A DNA stretch of 17,618 nt, taken from the NCBI GenBank assembly GCA_031425695.1, contig JANPJV010000134.1, positions 1-17,618 on the forward strand, read 5' to 3'. The first letter of the stretch is position 1; each line of letters begins with the position of its first letter. This DNA comes from JANPJV01 sp031425695 (GTDB lineage Bacteria; Pseudomonadota; Gammaproteobacteria; Xanthomonadales; SZUA-5). Shown piece after piece: positions 6,011 through 13,296 of this stretch. The notes beneath the pieces are model-generated. The model was not told where the DNA came from and did no database searches. It saw only the letters and a program-made list of their open reading frames with translations. A program made the position numbers and the translations under genes.

Positions 6011-8290
6011 TCAGCCAGCCCGACAGACCTCCCGCAACGCCGCTCCAACCGCATCGGCGCTGATTTCGTCGACCAGCAACCGCCAGAACGCGCCGGATTC
6101 AAGATCGAGCCCATGCCGCTCGGCGCGCGCATCGAGCCAATTGAGGATCGCGGTCGAAACCGAAACATCCAACGCGGTGAAGGTCAGCTTTCCGCTGTTC
6201 AAGAGGCCCACCAGCTCCGGGCGAGCTCGGAAGCGCTCGAGCAGGACTGCAATCACCGCCTCGCGCAGGGGATCGGATGGCGGGAATGGCGCCAGCGCCG
6301 CCTCGTCGGCCTCGCTGCGAGAGCGATCGCTAACGAACATTCTGGCGGCCTTGACGACCCGCTGAAAGCGCCCGGTCGTGTGCGCATCGGCAGTCTTCCC
6401 CGGGGATGGTGCCGCCGATTGTAGTTGGAACGCCGGAACATCCAGGTAGTCGAAATCAGGGCTCTCGCAGGCAACCGATGGCGGCGGAGCCATCGCAGGC
6501 ATCGGCGTCGGCGCAGACCGGGACGCCGGCGCCGCCGGTGCGCCAGCGGCAGTGCCGCCCCATCCCACCGCCAGCATCTGCGGCACTACACGCAATGCAG
6601 GAAGCTGGTCGAGCTGCTCGCCCGCCGCGCGTTCCAGCACCAGGGTGATCGCGCTGAGCGGCGTGATCAGCTGGTAGCTGACAGCCATCCGCGTCGCCTG
6701 TTCCATATCCACCGTGTTCAACCGTTCGCGCGCCAGCATGCGCGCCGCGGTCGAGGGCGCCGGCGCCTGTAGGTGCGGCGTCAGGGCGACGCGCAGCTGG
6801 CGCCTTTCGCCGCTCGGCTCCAGCCATTCGACCTCGGCTGTGGGCTCGCCCTGGCGGTCGACTAGGCCTGCACTCAGCCTGACCCCATCGCCCGGAAAGA
6901 CCTCGCTTGGCCCGCGCGTCCATTGTGTTGCCCCTGGCCAGCGCACGCGCAACTCACGCAACGCGCCGCTGCGCACGCGCGCGAAGTGACGCTGGATGCG
7001 CGCCGCCATGGCATCGGTCGGCAGCACCCGCTCGAGCGCGCCACCGGTAGCCTGGGTCAGCGGCGCGAAGGTCGTCTCCACTGCAGCGGAACCCACCGCG
7101 ACCGCGAACACCCGCACTCGATCGCGCGCGCAGCGCTTGAGGAAATCCTCGGTGTCGAGATTCCAGACCTCGCCATCGCTGATGATGAAGAGCACGCGCT
7201 CGCCGCCGATTGTCGCCGGGACGCGGGCGAGGTCGTCGAGGCCCGCGTTCAACGCCTGCAGGAGCTCGGTACCGCCCAGATCCGCCTGCAATTCCTCGGC
7301 ACCCTGGAGCAGCGTGCGCTGCACCGGCAGCGTCGCCGGTTGTGGTCGCCGCAGCAGCCATTGGTAGGTCGACCCGAAACGCAGCACGTTGATGCGATCG
7401 GCCGGCGTCAGCTGGGCGACGATTGCGCGCACGGCGTCACGCGTCTGGTCGATCGAAACGCCACCCATCGAGCCCGAGCAATCGACCACGATCTCCGCTA
7501 CCACCGGGCGCGCGCTGGACGCCGTCGCCGGCGCGCAGAAGCTGATCATCGCGGCGCTGGTACCATCGAGGTCCGGGGACATCGAGCCCGCGACCCGCAA
7601 GTCCGAGCGCGCGTCGCGCAAGTCGATCACGATGTCGCGATCCAGATGGCCCTGCTCGACCTTGAACTCGATGCCGTCCCCGCGGGCCCGTACCGCGAGC
7701 CGATGGGTCGCGGACGACAACTGCGCGCCGGCCAGCAGCCCGCGCACGCGACCATCGAGCACGAATCCATGCTCGGCCAGGATGTCGACCTGCGGCTGGT
7801 CCACCGGCTGCATGTCCGGCTGGCCGTAGCGCGGCGCGATCGTCGTGGGCAGCGTCAGGCGCACACGGTCGTCGTTCCACACCAGCCATTGAGCCATGAC
7901 AATGCGCAGGCTCAGCGTCTCGCCGGGCTTCAAGTTGCCGAGCGCGATATTCGCCAGTTGTTCGCCGACCATGCGGATCGAGAACGCGCTGTGGCCCTCG
8001 GCGAGCGCCTGCTCGTAGCGAAGCTCCGCCTGCTGCTTGGGCTGCACCTGCCCGCGCAGCCGGCGCCCGGCAATCTCGACCTCGACATCGAGCAGCACCG
8101 CATCGGTCGGCAAGGCGATCGTGTACGTAACTTCGATCGCTTCGTTCTCGCGGTTCGCATAGTGCTGCTCGAGCGTGGTCGTCGCGAGCAGGTCGTCGAT
8201 CTGGAGGCTGAGGCGCGTCGCCTGCAGCGGCGAGGGGGCGTGCACGATCGCGCGCGGCGCGGTTCGTGGCAGATGGGCGTGGTCGTTCAT
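6011..8290 (-). CDS. VIT and von Willebrand factor A domain protein
   Basis: The 759-residue product has a vault/inter-alpha-trypsin (VIT) domain at about 15-140, with the typical PTDAVLLDVEVEIAGRRLRG and RYEQALAEGHSAF stretches. A von Willebrand A domain follows at about 262-440 with a complete metal-binding MIDAS: D270-C-S272-G-S274, T341 and D372 (IISDGE). Residues 440-560 resemble the beta-rich region after VWA in this family. A Pro/Ala-rich linker (about 590-640) and a helical C-terminal domain end it. No signal peptide or membrane segment is seen, so it is probably cytoplasmic; such proteins usually serve in protein-protein assembly. ATG at 8290 overlaps the end of the merR-type gene by ATGA, so the two are translationally coupled and share a promoter. 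Its partner and role are not evident from sequence. Confidence 0.93.
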   Translation of the reverse strand: MNDHAHLPRTAPRAIVHAPSPLQATRLSLQIDDLLATTTLEQHYANRENEAIEVTYTIALPTDAVLLDVEVEIAGRRLRGQVQPKQQAELRYEQALAEGHSAFSIRMVGEQLANIALGNLKPGETLSLRIVMAQWLVWNDDRVRLTLPTTIAPRYGQPDMQPVDQPQVDILAEHGFVLDGRVRGLLAGAQLSSATHRLAVRARGDGIEFKVEQGHLDRDIVIDLRDARSDLRVAGSMSPDLDGTSAAMISFCAPATASSARPVVAEIVVDCSGSMGGVSIDQTRDAVRAIVAQLTPADRINVLRFGSTYQWLLRRPQPATLPVQRTLLQGAEELQADLGGTELLQALNAGLDDLARVPATIGGERVLFIISDGEVWNLDTEDFLKRCARDRVRVFAVAVGSAAVETTFAPLTQATGGALERVLPTDAMAARIQRHFARVRSGALRELRVRWPGATQWTRGPSEVFPGDGVRLSAGLVDRQGEPTAEVEWLEPSGERRQLRVALTPHLQAPAPSTAARMLARERLNTVDMEQATRMAVSYQLITPLSAITLVLERAAGEQLDQLPALRVVPQMLAVGWGGTAAGAPAAPASRSAPTPMPAMAPPPSVACESPDFDYLDVPAFQLQSAAPSPGKTADAHTTGRFQRVVKAARMFVSDRSRSEADEAALAPFPPSDPLREAVIAVLLERFRARPELVGLLNSGKLTFTALDVSVSTAILNWLDARAERHGLDLESGAFWRLLVDEISADAVGAALREVCRAG

Positions 8291-8733
8291 GGGTCACTCC
8301 TCGAGTCGCGGGTTGGTGGGTCTGCGCTGTGCGCGGACGCTCTTTGCTCTGCGTGGATTTCGAGCACGGCGCGGATCAACGCGCGCAATTGCTCGGGGCT
8401 GAGCCGTGCCTGGTCCGGGGTGATCACCAGCTCCAGGCCGTCGGCCAGATGGACGTGCGTACGCACTTCGATCGATCCGGGATCACGCCGCGGCGGCGCC
8501 TGCAATTCGCCACCCGCCAGCAGCTCGCCGATGCGAGCCAGCGAAAGCCCGGCCTCGCTCCACTTGCGAATGCGCAGCAGGTTCGCGAGGTGTTCCGCGT
8601 CATAGCGCGCCGCGCGGGTGCTGCCGTGCGGCCGCGCCAACAGCCCGGTCTGGATGTAGTAGCGCACTGTCCGCAGCGGCAGATCTGCGGCGGCGGCGAG
8701 CTGTTCCAGCGTCAGTTCGGTTCGATCGTTCAT
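8287..8733 (-). CDS. MerR-family transcriptional regulator
   Basis: The 148-residue product begins with a MerR-type winged helix: LTLEQLAAAADLPLRTVRYYIQ-like recognition region (8-28), then GLLARPHG, a wing with ARYDAEHLANLLRIRKWSEAGLSLARIGELL (42-72). The wing is shorter than usual and lacks the common R-x-Y-D-E form. Residues 80-148 replace the usual dimer helix and effector domain with a segment containing VRTHVHLADGLELVITPD and a helix (LSPEQLRALIRAVLEIHAEQ). No Cys cluster is present, so metal sensing of the MerR/CueR type is unlikely. It is the first gene of an operon with the VIT/VWA gene. A palindrome directly upstream suggests autoregulation. The start at 8733 has AAGGTG five bases upstream. 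Confidence 0.92.
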   Translation of the reverse strand: MNDRTELTLEQLAAAADLPLRTVRYYIQTGLLARPHGSTRAARYDAEHLANLLRIRKWSEAGLSLARIGELLAGGELQAPPRRDPGSIEVRTHVHLADGLELVITPDQARLSPEQLRALIRAVLEIHAEQRASAHSADPPTRDSRSDP

Positions 8734-8735
8734 TC

Positions 8736-8783
8736 GTACACCTTTGGTGTACGTATTAGTGCGCGAATGTGCGGCGGTGTCAA
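8736..8783 (-). promoter_or_regulatory. Promoter and operator of the merR-VIT/VWA operon
   Basis: On the minus strand a perfect -35 TTGACA (8778-8783) and ACTAAT -10 (8755-8760) are separated by 17 bases. Immediately after lies a perfect palindrome GTACACC-AAA-GGTGTAC (8736-8752), ending two bases before the ATG and containing the AAGGTG ribosome site. A protein bound there would cover the transcription start and the ribosome site region, which fits repression. CACTAATACG, which includes the -10, also occurs 50 bp upstream (8802-8811). Confidence 0.7.
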
Positions 8784-8828
8784 GCGGTGTTTTCGGGCGA
8801 GCGTATTAGTGGCCTGAGTTAAGCCAAA

Positions 8829-8887
8829 GGCGCACCCGGGAAGGAGCGTCGAAGTCCTCCCCGGGTGCGCTGCGCTTACCCGGGCTA
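8829..8887. repeat. REP element, CCCGGGTGCGC family
   Basis: GCGCACCCGGG (8830-8840) is inverted as CCCGGGTGCGC (8860-8870), with AGGA/TCCT continuing the stem, followed by TGCGCTTACCCGGGCTAC. The unit CCCGGGTGCGCTGCGCTTACCCGGG is a widespread proteobacterial REP type. It lies between the divergent merR operon and the lipoprotein gene. Confidence 0.85.
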
Positions 8888-9080
8888 CATTGCCGGCGCC
8901 GCCTTGGTGATCTTCCAGTCACCGCCGTGACGCGGCAGCTCCAGACGCACCTCTACGACCGCCTTGCCGCGGAGGAATTTGCGTATGCAGGCCTGTGCGC
9001 CATGCTCGCGATGCTGCGCTTGCGCCTGCAAATGCCTAAACCATCGCGCAAGCTCTCGCCTGCCTTCTTTTGGAGAACCC
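8885..9080 (-). pseudogene. Possible 3' remnant of an unidentified gene
   Basis: On the minus strand an open frame ending at 8885 has an end that reads like the natural C-terminus of a small secreted-type domain: KAVVEVRLELPRHGGDWKIT followed by a few residues and a stop. Upstream it loses plausibility and runs into the start of the plus-strand lipoprotein gene. It has no visible start with a ribosome site. It could equally be a chance frame in GC-rich DNA; I could not name a family. Confidence 0.25.
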
Positions 9081-9084
9081 AGCC

Positions 9085-9693
9085 ATGATTTCGACAACGA
9101 ATTTGCGCACCCAAGTGCTCGTGCTCGTGCTCTGCAGCGCCGGTTGCGCGCACCGCCCCGCTGCCGCACCGGTATCCGCACCTGATCGCTTCATGGCGCA
9201 AATTGCCACCCTTTGCGGCAAGTCCTACGCTGGAAAGATCGTCGCCAACGAGCCCGCCAATCCCGACGATCCTTTCGCCGGCAAAGCGCTCGTCATGCAC
9301 GTTCGCGACTGCGGCCCCGAACGCATGGGCATCCCCTTCCACGTCGGCGACGACCACTCGCGGACCTGGATCATCACCCGCATGCCCACCGGCCTGCGCC
9401 TGGAACACGACCATCGCCACGCCGACGGCACACCCGACGAGCTCACCTTCTACGGCGGCGACACCGCCAACCCCGGCAGCGCCACCCGCCAGGAATTCCC
9501 GATCAACGCCAGCACCACCGCGCTCTTCACCCGCCTCGACCTCGCAGTTTCACTGACCAACACCTGGGCGATGGAAATCCATCCCGCCGAGCGTTTCATC
9601 TACGAACTGTCCCGGCCAGGCAGGCTGTTTCGAGTGGAGTTCGACCTCGGCACCCCGGTGGCAACGCCCCCGCCCGCCTGGGGCAACGAGTAG
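9085..9693 (+). CDS. Putative lipoprotein of unknown function
   Basis: The 202-residue product starts with a signal sequence (TNLRTQVLVLVLCSAGC): a short basic region, a hydrophobic core and a Cys at about 17. The lipobox SAGC is not ideal at its first position, so lipid attachment is likely but not certain. The mature part has LCGKSYAGKIVANEP, HVRDCGPERMGIPFHVGDDH, RTWIITRMPTGLRLEHDHRH, and MEIHPAERFIYELSRPGRLF, conserved-looking blocks that I associate with hypothetical proteins of Xanthomonadales without an assigned domain. The many His and Asp residues in the middle may be structural or metal-binding, which is speculation. ATG 9085 is preceded by TTGGAG at nine bases; an in-frame TTG at 9070 is less likely. 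It stands alone, after a REP element and before a small coiled-coil gene. Confidence 0.85.
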   Translation: MISTTNLRTQVLVLVLCSAGCAHRPAAAPVSAPDRFMAQIATLCGKSYAGKIVANEPANPDDPFAGKALVMHVRDCGPERMGIPFHVGDDHSRTWIITRMPTGLRLEHDHRHADGTPDELTFYGGDTANPGSATRQEFPINASTTALFTRLDLAVSLTNTWAMEIHPAERFIYELSRPGRLFRVEFDLGTPVATPPPAWGNE

Positions 9694-9712
9694 TCGCCCA
9701 GGCCGGCCCAGC

Positions 9713-9743
9713 ATTGCGAGCACAGCGAAGCAATCCAGCGACC
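9713..9743. repeat. Partial REP-like element, GCGAAGCAATCCAG type
   Basis: CATTGCGAGCACAGCGAAGC followed by AATCCAGCGACCGTG resembles one arm of the common repeat TTGCGAGCGCAGCGAAGCAATC found in many proteobacterial gaps. It follows directly after the lipoprotein gene. Only one copy is in the window, so the call rests on resemblance. Confidence 0.45.
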
Positions 9744-9858
9744 GTGAAAACAAAACAGCATGGCTTCCGCGACGATGGTCTGCACGGGCGCCAGGAGCAC
9801 CAAACACGAGCTGGACTGGCGTTCACAAACTGAGCACGAAACCGCAGAAAGGCGCACG

Positions 9859-10095
9859 ATGCGTCTTCTCGGCGAAGGAACTAGCTGGCCCATGAAGCCC
9901 ACCTACACGGAAGTCGAAGAACGCCTGGCCGATGTCGAAAAACGGGTCACCGGAACCATCATTGACGTCTACGACTTACAAGAGAAAGTCGTACTCCTGG
10001 AAGCCAACGCCAGGGCCAACACGGCGTCGCAAAACCTCGAGGAAAGGCTCCAGTTGCTGGAAGCGGCCACTGCCGATCGCGCGAGCGAAGCCTGA
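9859..10095 (+). CDS. Small coiled-coil protein, unknown function
   Basis: The 78-residue product contains heptad-like helices: YTEVEERLADVEKRV (about 15-29), IIDVYDLQEKVVLLEANARA (33-52) and LEERLQLLEAATADRA (about 57-72). The composition and size recall SlyX-type coiled-coil proteins, but the sequence is not close enough to name it. The ATG at 9859 has AGAAAGG six bases upstream; the ATG at 9892 is a second choice. Nothing downstream is co-directed before the element boundary, and a 250-bp stretch follows in which I see no gene. Confidence 0.55.
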   Translation: MRLLGEGTSWPMKPTYTEVEERLADVEKRVTGTIIDVYDLQEKVVLLEANARANTASQNLEERLQLLEAATADRASEA

Positions 10096-10344
10096 GCTGG
10101 CTGAATGAACTGACTCGAGCTCCCTGGGCTGACGATCGGGCGCCCTTCCGACAACGGCAGTTCGTGGCCCCACTGGCAACTCGAGCCCCCGCGCGCCGGT
10201 CGGGCTCTGTGGCGAGAGCAGCGCCTTGCGTACGGGAGGGCGACGCGCCAAACGTGCCGCGCGCACTCCCAGGCTCCGCCTGCTTCCAATGACGACGCTG
10301 CGCTGCCTCGTGCCAAGAGGACGAAATTGTCGCCCCCAAATGAG

Positions 10345-10376
10345 AACGGCCTGCACCCTTTCGAGTGCAAGCCGTT
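10345..10376 (-). terminator. Terminator downstream of the tRNA-Asn 3' end
   Basis: On the minus strand AACGGC-TTGCACT-CGAA and its complement (AGGGTGCAGGCCGTT) form a long stem with a 4-base loop, followed by CTCATTT. It lies 17 bp beyond the CCA end of the tRNA fragment, as expected for the terminator of the original tRNA gene. The T-run is short. Confidence 0.65.
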
Positions 10377-10392
10377 GGTCTACCTCAATTCT

Positions 10393-10439
10393 TGGCTCCC
10401 GGAGCAGGGATCGAACCTGCGACCCAGTGATTAACAGTC
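10393..10439 (-). other. Integration site: 3' half of tRNA-Asn (attachment site)
   Basis: Read on the minus strand, 47 bases match the 3' half of tRNA-Asn: anticodon loop CTGTTAA (anticodon GTT), the variable part, T-arm GCAGGTTCGATCCCTGC, acceptor strand TCCGGGA, discriminator G and encoded CCA. Beyond 10439 the D-arm and 5' acceptor strand are missing, and the 5' side of the anticodon stem does not pair. It is therefore not an intact tRNA gene but the piece left by integration of the element to its right. The intact tRNA-Asn should lie at the element's far end. Confidence 0.88.
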
Positions 10440-10440
10440 G

Positions 10441-10599
10441 CAGGCGACCCTATCCACCCTTCACCCGGCATCACGCACAACCCTTATACAGCGCGGTTTC
10501 CTGGCGACACTTGGCAAACTTCACCCCTTCCATTCCTGCCCATTACCCGTTAATCTGGTGACTCGCCGGTGACTTTCTGGCGACCACTCAAGGGCTAGC
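10441..10599 (+). promoter_or_regulatory. Integrase leader with short repeats, possible arm-type sites
   Basis: Between the tRNA fragment and the integrase start are repeated words: CTGGCGAC at 10501-10508 and 10577-10584, both after TTT(C), and GGTGACT at 10557-10563 and 10568-10574, 11 bp apart. These could be integrase arm sites or excisionase sites. AAGGG before the GTG start serves as ribosome site. I cannot read a clear promoter. Confidence 0.35.
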
Positions 10600-11913
10600 G
10601 TGAAGCTCACGAAAGACCAGGTAGACGCAGCGAAGTACACGGGCAAGGGCAACGCCCGGTGCGTGCTGTGGTGCAACGACCCGCGTGGGTTCGGATTGCG
10701 CGTCTATCCGTCGGGGCTCCGCACCTTCATAGTGAGCTATCGGGATGCCGGAGGCGCCAAGCGCCTGCTCAGCATCGGCAACTATGGGACGTGGACAGTC
10801 GACCAGGCCCGGACCGAGGCGAAGCGCCTGATTCGCGTGGTGGATACCGGCGCCGATCCGGTCAAGGCGCGGAAGGACGCGCGAGCGGCGCCGACCTTCG
10901 GCGACCTCGCCAAGACCTACCTTGAGCAGCACGCCGTCCAGAAGCGCAGCGAAGCCGCCGACCGCCGCCGGCTGGATCAGCACGCCCTACCTTTGTGGAA
11001 GAACCGCAAGCTGGCGACCATCGAGCAGCACGAGGTGAACACACTGGTGCGCAAGATCGGCACGACTGCCGCTGTGCGCAAGCCGGTGAAGCCTGGATCG
11101 GTCCGCAAAGCGAAGGCGCGGCCGAAGGTCGCAGGCGTGGCGAAGAAGGCCGGCCGCCCCTACGAGGCCAACCGCCTGTTGGCGCTGCTCAGCGTGATGT
11201 TCAACAAGGCGCCGCTATTCGGGCTGCTGCCCGCTGACCATCCGAACCCCTGCGAGGGCATTCCCCGGTTCAAGGAAGCGAAGCGCGGCCGCTGGGTAGA
11301 TGCGACCGAGCTCCCGCGCCTGGCCGCCGCAATCGATGCCGAGGCCGATCCGTACGCCCGCGCCGCGTTGTGGCTGTACCTGCTGACCGGCTGCCGCAAA
11401 ACCGAGCTGCTTAGCGCGCGCTGGGCGGATGTGGACAGTGTGCGGAAGGTGCTGGCGCTGCCGATGACCAAAAGCGGCGAGCCGCACGAGATCCCGTTAT
11501 CTCCGCCCGCGATGACCATCCTGGACGAACTGCCGCGCGAGCATGGCAATCCGTACGTGTTCCCGGGCCGCCTGACGCCTAAGAACGCACCCAAGGTGCC
11601 ACGGCACATGGAAGGCATCCGCGGCCCCTGGGACCGCGTGCGCGTGGCTGCGGGCGTTGCCGACGTGCGCCTGCACGACCTACGCCGCACGGTGGGCTCA
11701 TGGCTAGCGCAGTCGGGTAACAGCCTGCACCTGATCGGGCGAGTGCTGAACCACTCAAAGCAGTCCACGACCGCCATCTATGCGAAGTTCGGCGAAGACC
11801 ATGTGCGTAGTGCGCTCGACGCCCACGCAGCCAAGATTCTAGGCGCCGCTGGCAAGTTGCCGGCTGCTCCCGTGACCGACATCAAGGAGGCCCGAAAGGC
11901 CCGAAAGAAATAG
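10600..11913 (+). CDS. Tyrosine-type site-specific integrase
   Basis: The 437-residue enzyme integrates and excises the element at tRNA-Asn. The N-terminal arm-binding domain of the DUF4102 type spans about 1-90 (GFGLRVYPSGLRTFIVSYRD, then LSIGNYGTWTVDQARTEAKR). A core-binding domain follows, and the catalytic domain (about 230-415) has R266 in TGCRKTEL, K291, H359-D-L-R362, H385 and nucleophile Y394 in TAIYAKFGE: a complete active site. An odd Lys/Ala/Arg-rich insertion at about 158-188 splits the core-binding domain. The C-terminus is basic. The start is GTG at 10600 with AAGGG upstream. It sits 160 bp inside the tRNA-Asn fragment and reads into the element. Confidence 0.96.
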   Translation: MKLTKDQVDAAKYTGKGNARCVLWCNDPRGFGLRVYPSGLRTFIVSYRDAGGAKRLLSIGNYGTWTVDQARTEAKRLIRVVDTGADPVKARKDARAAPTFGDLAKTYLEQHAVQKRSEAADRRRLDQHALPLWKNRKLATIEQHEVNTLVRKIGTTAAVRKPVKPGSVRKAKARPKVAGVAKKAGRPYEANRLLALLSVMFNKAPLFGLLPADHPNPCEGIPRFKEAKRGRWVDATELPRLAAAIDAEADPYARAALWLYLLTGCRKTELLSARWADVDSVRKVLALPMTKSGEPHEIPLSPPAMTILDELPREHGNPYVFPGRLTPKNAPKVPRHMEGIRGPWDRVRVAAGVADVRLHDLRRTVGSWLAQSGNSLHLIGRVLNHSKQSTTAIYAKFGEDHVRSALDAHAAKILGAAGKLPAAPVTDIKEARKARKK

Positions 11914-11937
11914 CCCGCGACGCGGGTTAAGCGCCGC

Positions 11938-11962
11938 CGCCGAGTGCTACCAACACTCGGCG
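11938..11962. repeat. Hairpin after the integrase gene
   Basis: CGCCGAGTG (11938-11946) pairs with CACTCGGCG (11954-11962) around seven bases. A smaller CCCGC-GAC-GCGGG hairpin precedes it, right after the integrase stop. Without a T-run, termination is possible but unproven; it may separate integrase from the downstream genes. Confidence 0.45.
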
Positions 11963-12001
11963 ACGACTTCCACAACCGCCACCTAGAAGGAACTGGCGAC
12001 C

Positions 12002-13036
12002 ATGGCAATTCACGATAGCACCGTGGATGCGGGGACTATTGATCCCGCGATCATCGAATCCGCCGACGCAGCTTTGTACGAGATCGGCGCACTTGCACTC
12101 ACGCCGAAGCCGCTGATCACTGAGCGAAACCCCATCCGCAAGGGCTGGGCAATCCTGACGCCGAACCTGTTCCGTCAGATCGACATCGCCGCGCGCACGT
12201 TGGCCGGCAAGGTGTTCGAGGTCGGGCGCATCGACCAGATGAACTGCTGGGGCCGCATGAACGTGATGGCGGGCGGAGTCTTGCCCGACGCCGCGCTGCT
12301 GCGCTCCGACAAGAAATCGATCTACCGCGACATGGGTCTACTGGAGATCGCCGCCGAGATCCCGATACGCGAGGTTGCGACTGGCAAGCGTCCGGAGATC
12401 GATCTGCACGCGATCCCGTTCGAGAGAGTCATGGAATATGTCGGCTATCACGAGATCGGCCACGCGACGAATAACTTCGATATCTGGGTACGCACGCCGC
12501 CCACAACGCCGGGAGGATGGGCGCGAGCTGCGCCCCGCCAAGACGGCGGGCAGGTGCACCGCCTGAACGAGATCCTGGCCGATCGCTACGCGTGGGAGAA
12601 GATGTTTCCAGGCCGCGCGATGCCAGTTCGCGCCGGTGCAGGTGATGTCGCGGATTGGGTCGGCGAAACGATACGTGTGCTCGAAGCGGACGGCGAGACG
12701 ATGGTCAAGCCGCGCAAGCCGCTCGACCTCGACCCGTTGAAGTGGATTCCGGACGACCACGTCAGCAAGGGTTTCCCTTGGTCAAAGGCAGCGCGCCCGG
12801 AGCTACGCAATCCCCCGCAATGGCTGATCGACTTTCGTCGCGTCTGGCGCGACTACGCGGTGTGCTCGCGCAGGCGCTTCAAGCTGCATGCGCTGGACAT
12901 GGTCGAGGCCTGGAAGGCGGCCGCGAAGAAGCCGACAAAGAAGACACGCGAGCTTGCACGCGAAGGTCGCATTCACTGGCTGCTCCACGGCACGCCGTTT
13001 GACCGAACGATCACGCTCGGGGAAGGCGACGAATGA
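12002..13036 (+). CDS. Gluzincin-like zinc metallopeptidase of the mobile element
   Basis: The 344-residue protein has H150-E-I-G-H154 in YHEIGHATN, the HExxH zinc signature. About 35 residues later comes NE190-ILA-D194-RYAWE, matching the ExxxD third-ligand helix of gluzincins. The spacing and the two motifs support a real peptidase. The N-terminal 60-145 region contains RGWAILTP-like and CWGRMNVMAGG segments without a name; residues 255-344 are basic and helical. No signal peptide is seen, so it acts in the cytoplasm if at all. The arrangement is reminiscent of the peptidase half of ArdC-type or other mobile-element zincins, but I cannot place it in a family. Start ATG 12002 with AAGGA ten bases upstream. 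Its stop overlaps the next gene by ATGA. Function in the element is unknown; cleavage of a regulator or a host protein is conjecture. Confidence 0.75.
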   Translation: MAIHDSTVDAGTIDPAIIESADAALYEIGALALTPKPLITERNPIRKGWAILTPNLFRQIDIAARTLAGKVFEVGRIDQMNCWGRMNVMAGGVLPDAALLRSDKKSIYRDMGLLEIAAEIPIREVATGKRPEIDLHAIPFERVMEYVGYHEIGHATNNFDIWVRTPPTTPGGWARAAPRQDGGQVHRLNEILADRYAWEKMFPGRAMPVRAGAGDVADWVGETIRVLEADGETMVKPRKPLDLDPLKWIPDDHVSKGFPWSKAARPELRNPPQWLIDFRRVWRDYAVCSRRRFKLHALDMVEAWKAAAKKPTKKTRELAREGRIHWLLHGTPFDRTITLGEGDE

Positions 13037-13221
13037 AAACGCCGACCCCTCTGCAGCGCCGCATCCTGGCCGCCCTGCGCCCCGGTGAGCTCGAAGACCG
13101 GGCGCTCTATGCCGCACTCCACCCGACGCCGATAGGCACCGTTCACCGCGCCCTGCTGCAGCTGCAGAACGCCGGCCGCGTCGTCTCGCGGCTGGCTGGG
13201 ACGCGGCTGCGCGCGGTGTAG
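13033..13221 (+). CDS. Small winged-helix-like protein
   Basis: The 62-residue product reads as one compact DNA-binding-like domain: LQRRILAALRPGEL (helix 1), ALYAALHPTPIGTVHRALLQ (helix-turn-recognition helix) and NAGRVVSRLAGTRLRAV (wing). This pattern is common in phage-borne winged helices, and no effector domain is present. It begins at ATG 13033, overlapping the metallopeptidase stop by four bases, with GGAAGG upstream, so the two are likely co-translated. It may control the element or the peptidase, which is inference. Confidence 0.75.
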   Translation: MKTPTPLQRRILAALRPGELEDRALYAALHPTPIGTVHRALLQLQNAGRVVSRLAGTRLRAV

Positions 13222-13266
13222 TCGCGTAGTCCGCCATCACAGGCGGCCTGAGAATAGGCGGGGAAA

Positions 13267-13284
13267 GGGACGGGAACCCGTCCC
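13267..13284. promoter_or_regulatory. Perfect palindrome before the 231-aa gene
   Basis: GGGACGG-GAAC-CCGTCCC is a perfect inverted repeat that ends a few bases before the AGGAG ribosome site of the gene at 13297. It could be an operator or an mRNA hairpin affecting translation. No partner copy was seen in the window. Confidence 0.45.
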
Positions 13285-13296
13285 TAGGAGAGTGCC

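Noticed and set aside
6923..8605. Plus-strand frame of 560 codons opposite the VIT/VWA and merR genes
   Set aside because: Antisense to two coupled genes with clear domains; no motif is seen in its product.
10393..10470. Intact tRNA-Asn gene
   Set aside because: Only the 3' half matches; the 5' acceptor strand, D-arm and the 5' side of the anticodon stem are missing or do not pair.
10226..10561. Plus-strand frame across the tRNA fragment
   Set aside because: It reads through the terminator, the tRNA piece and the integrase leader; no ribosome site or motif supports it.
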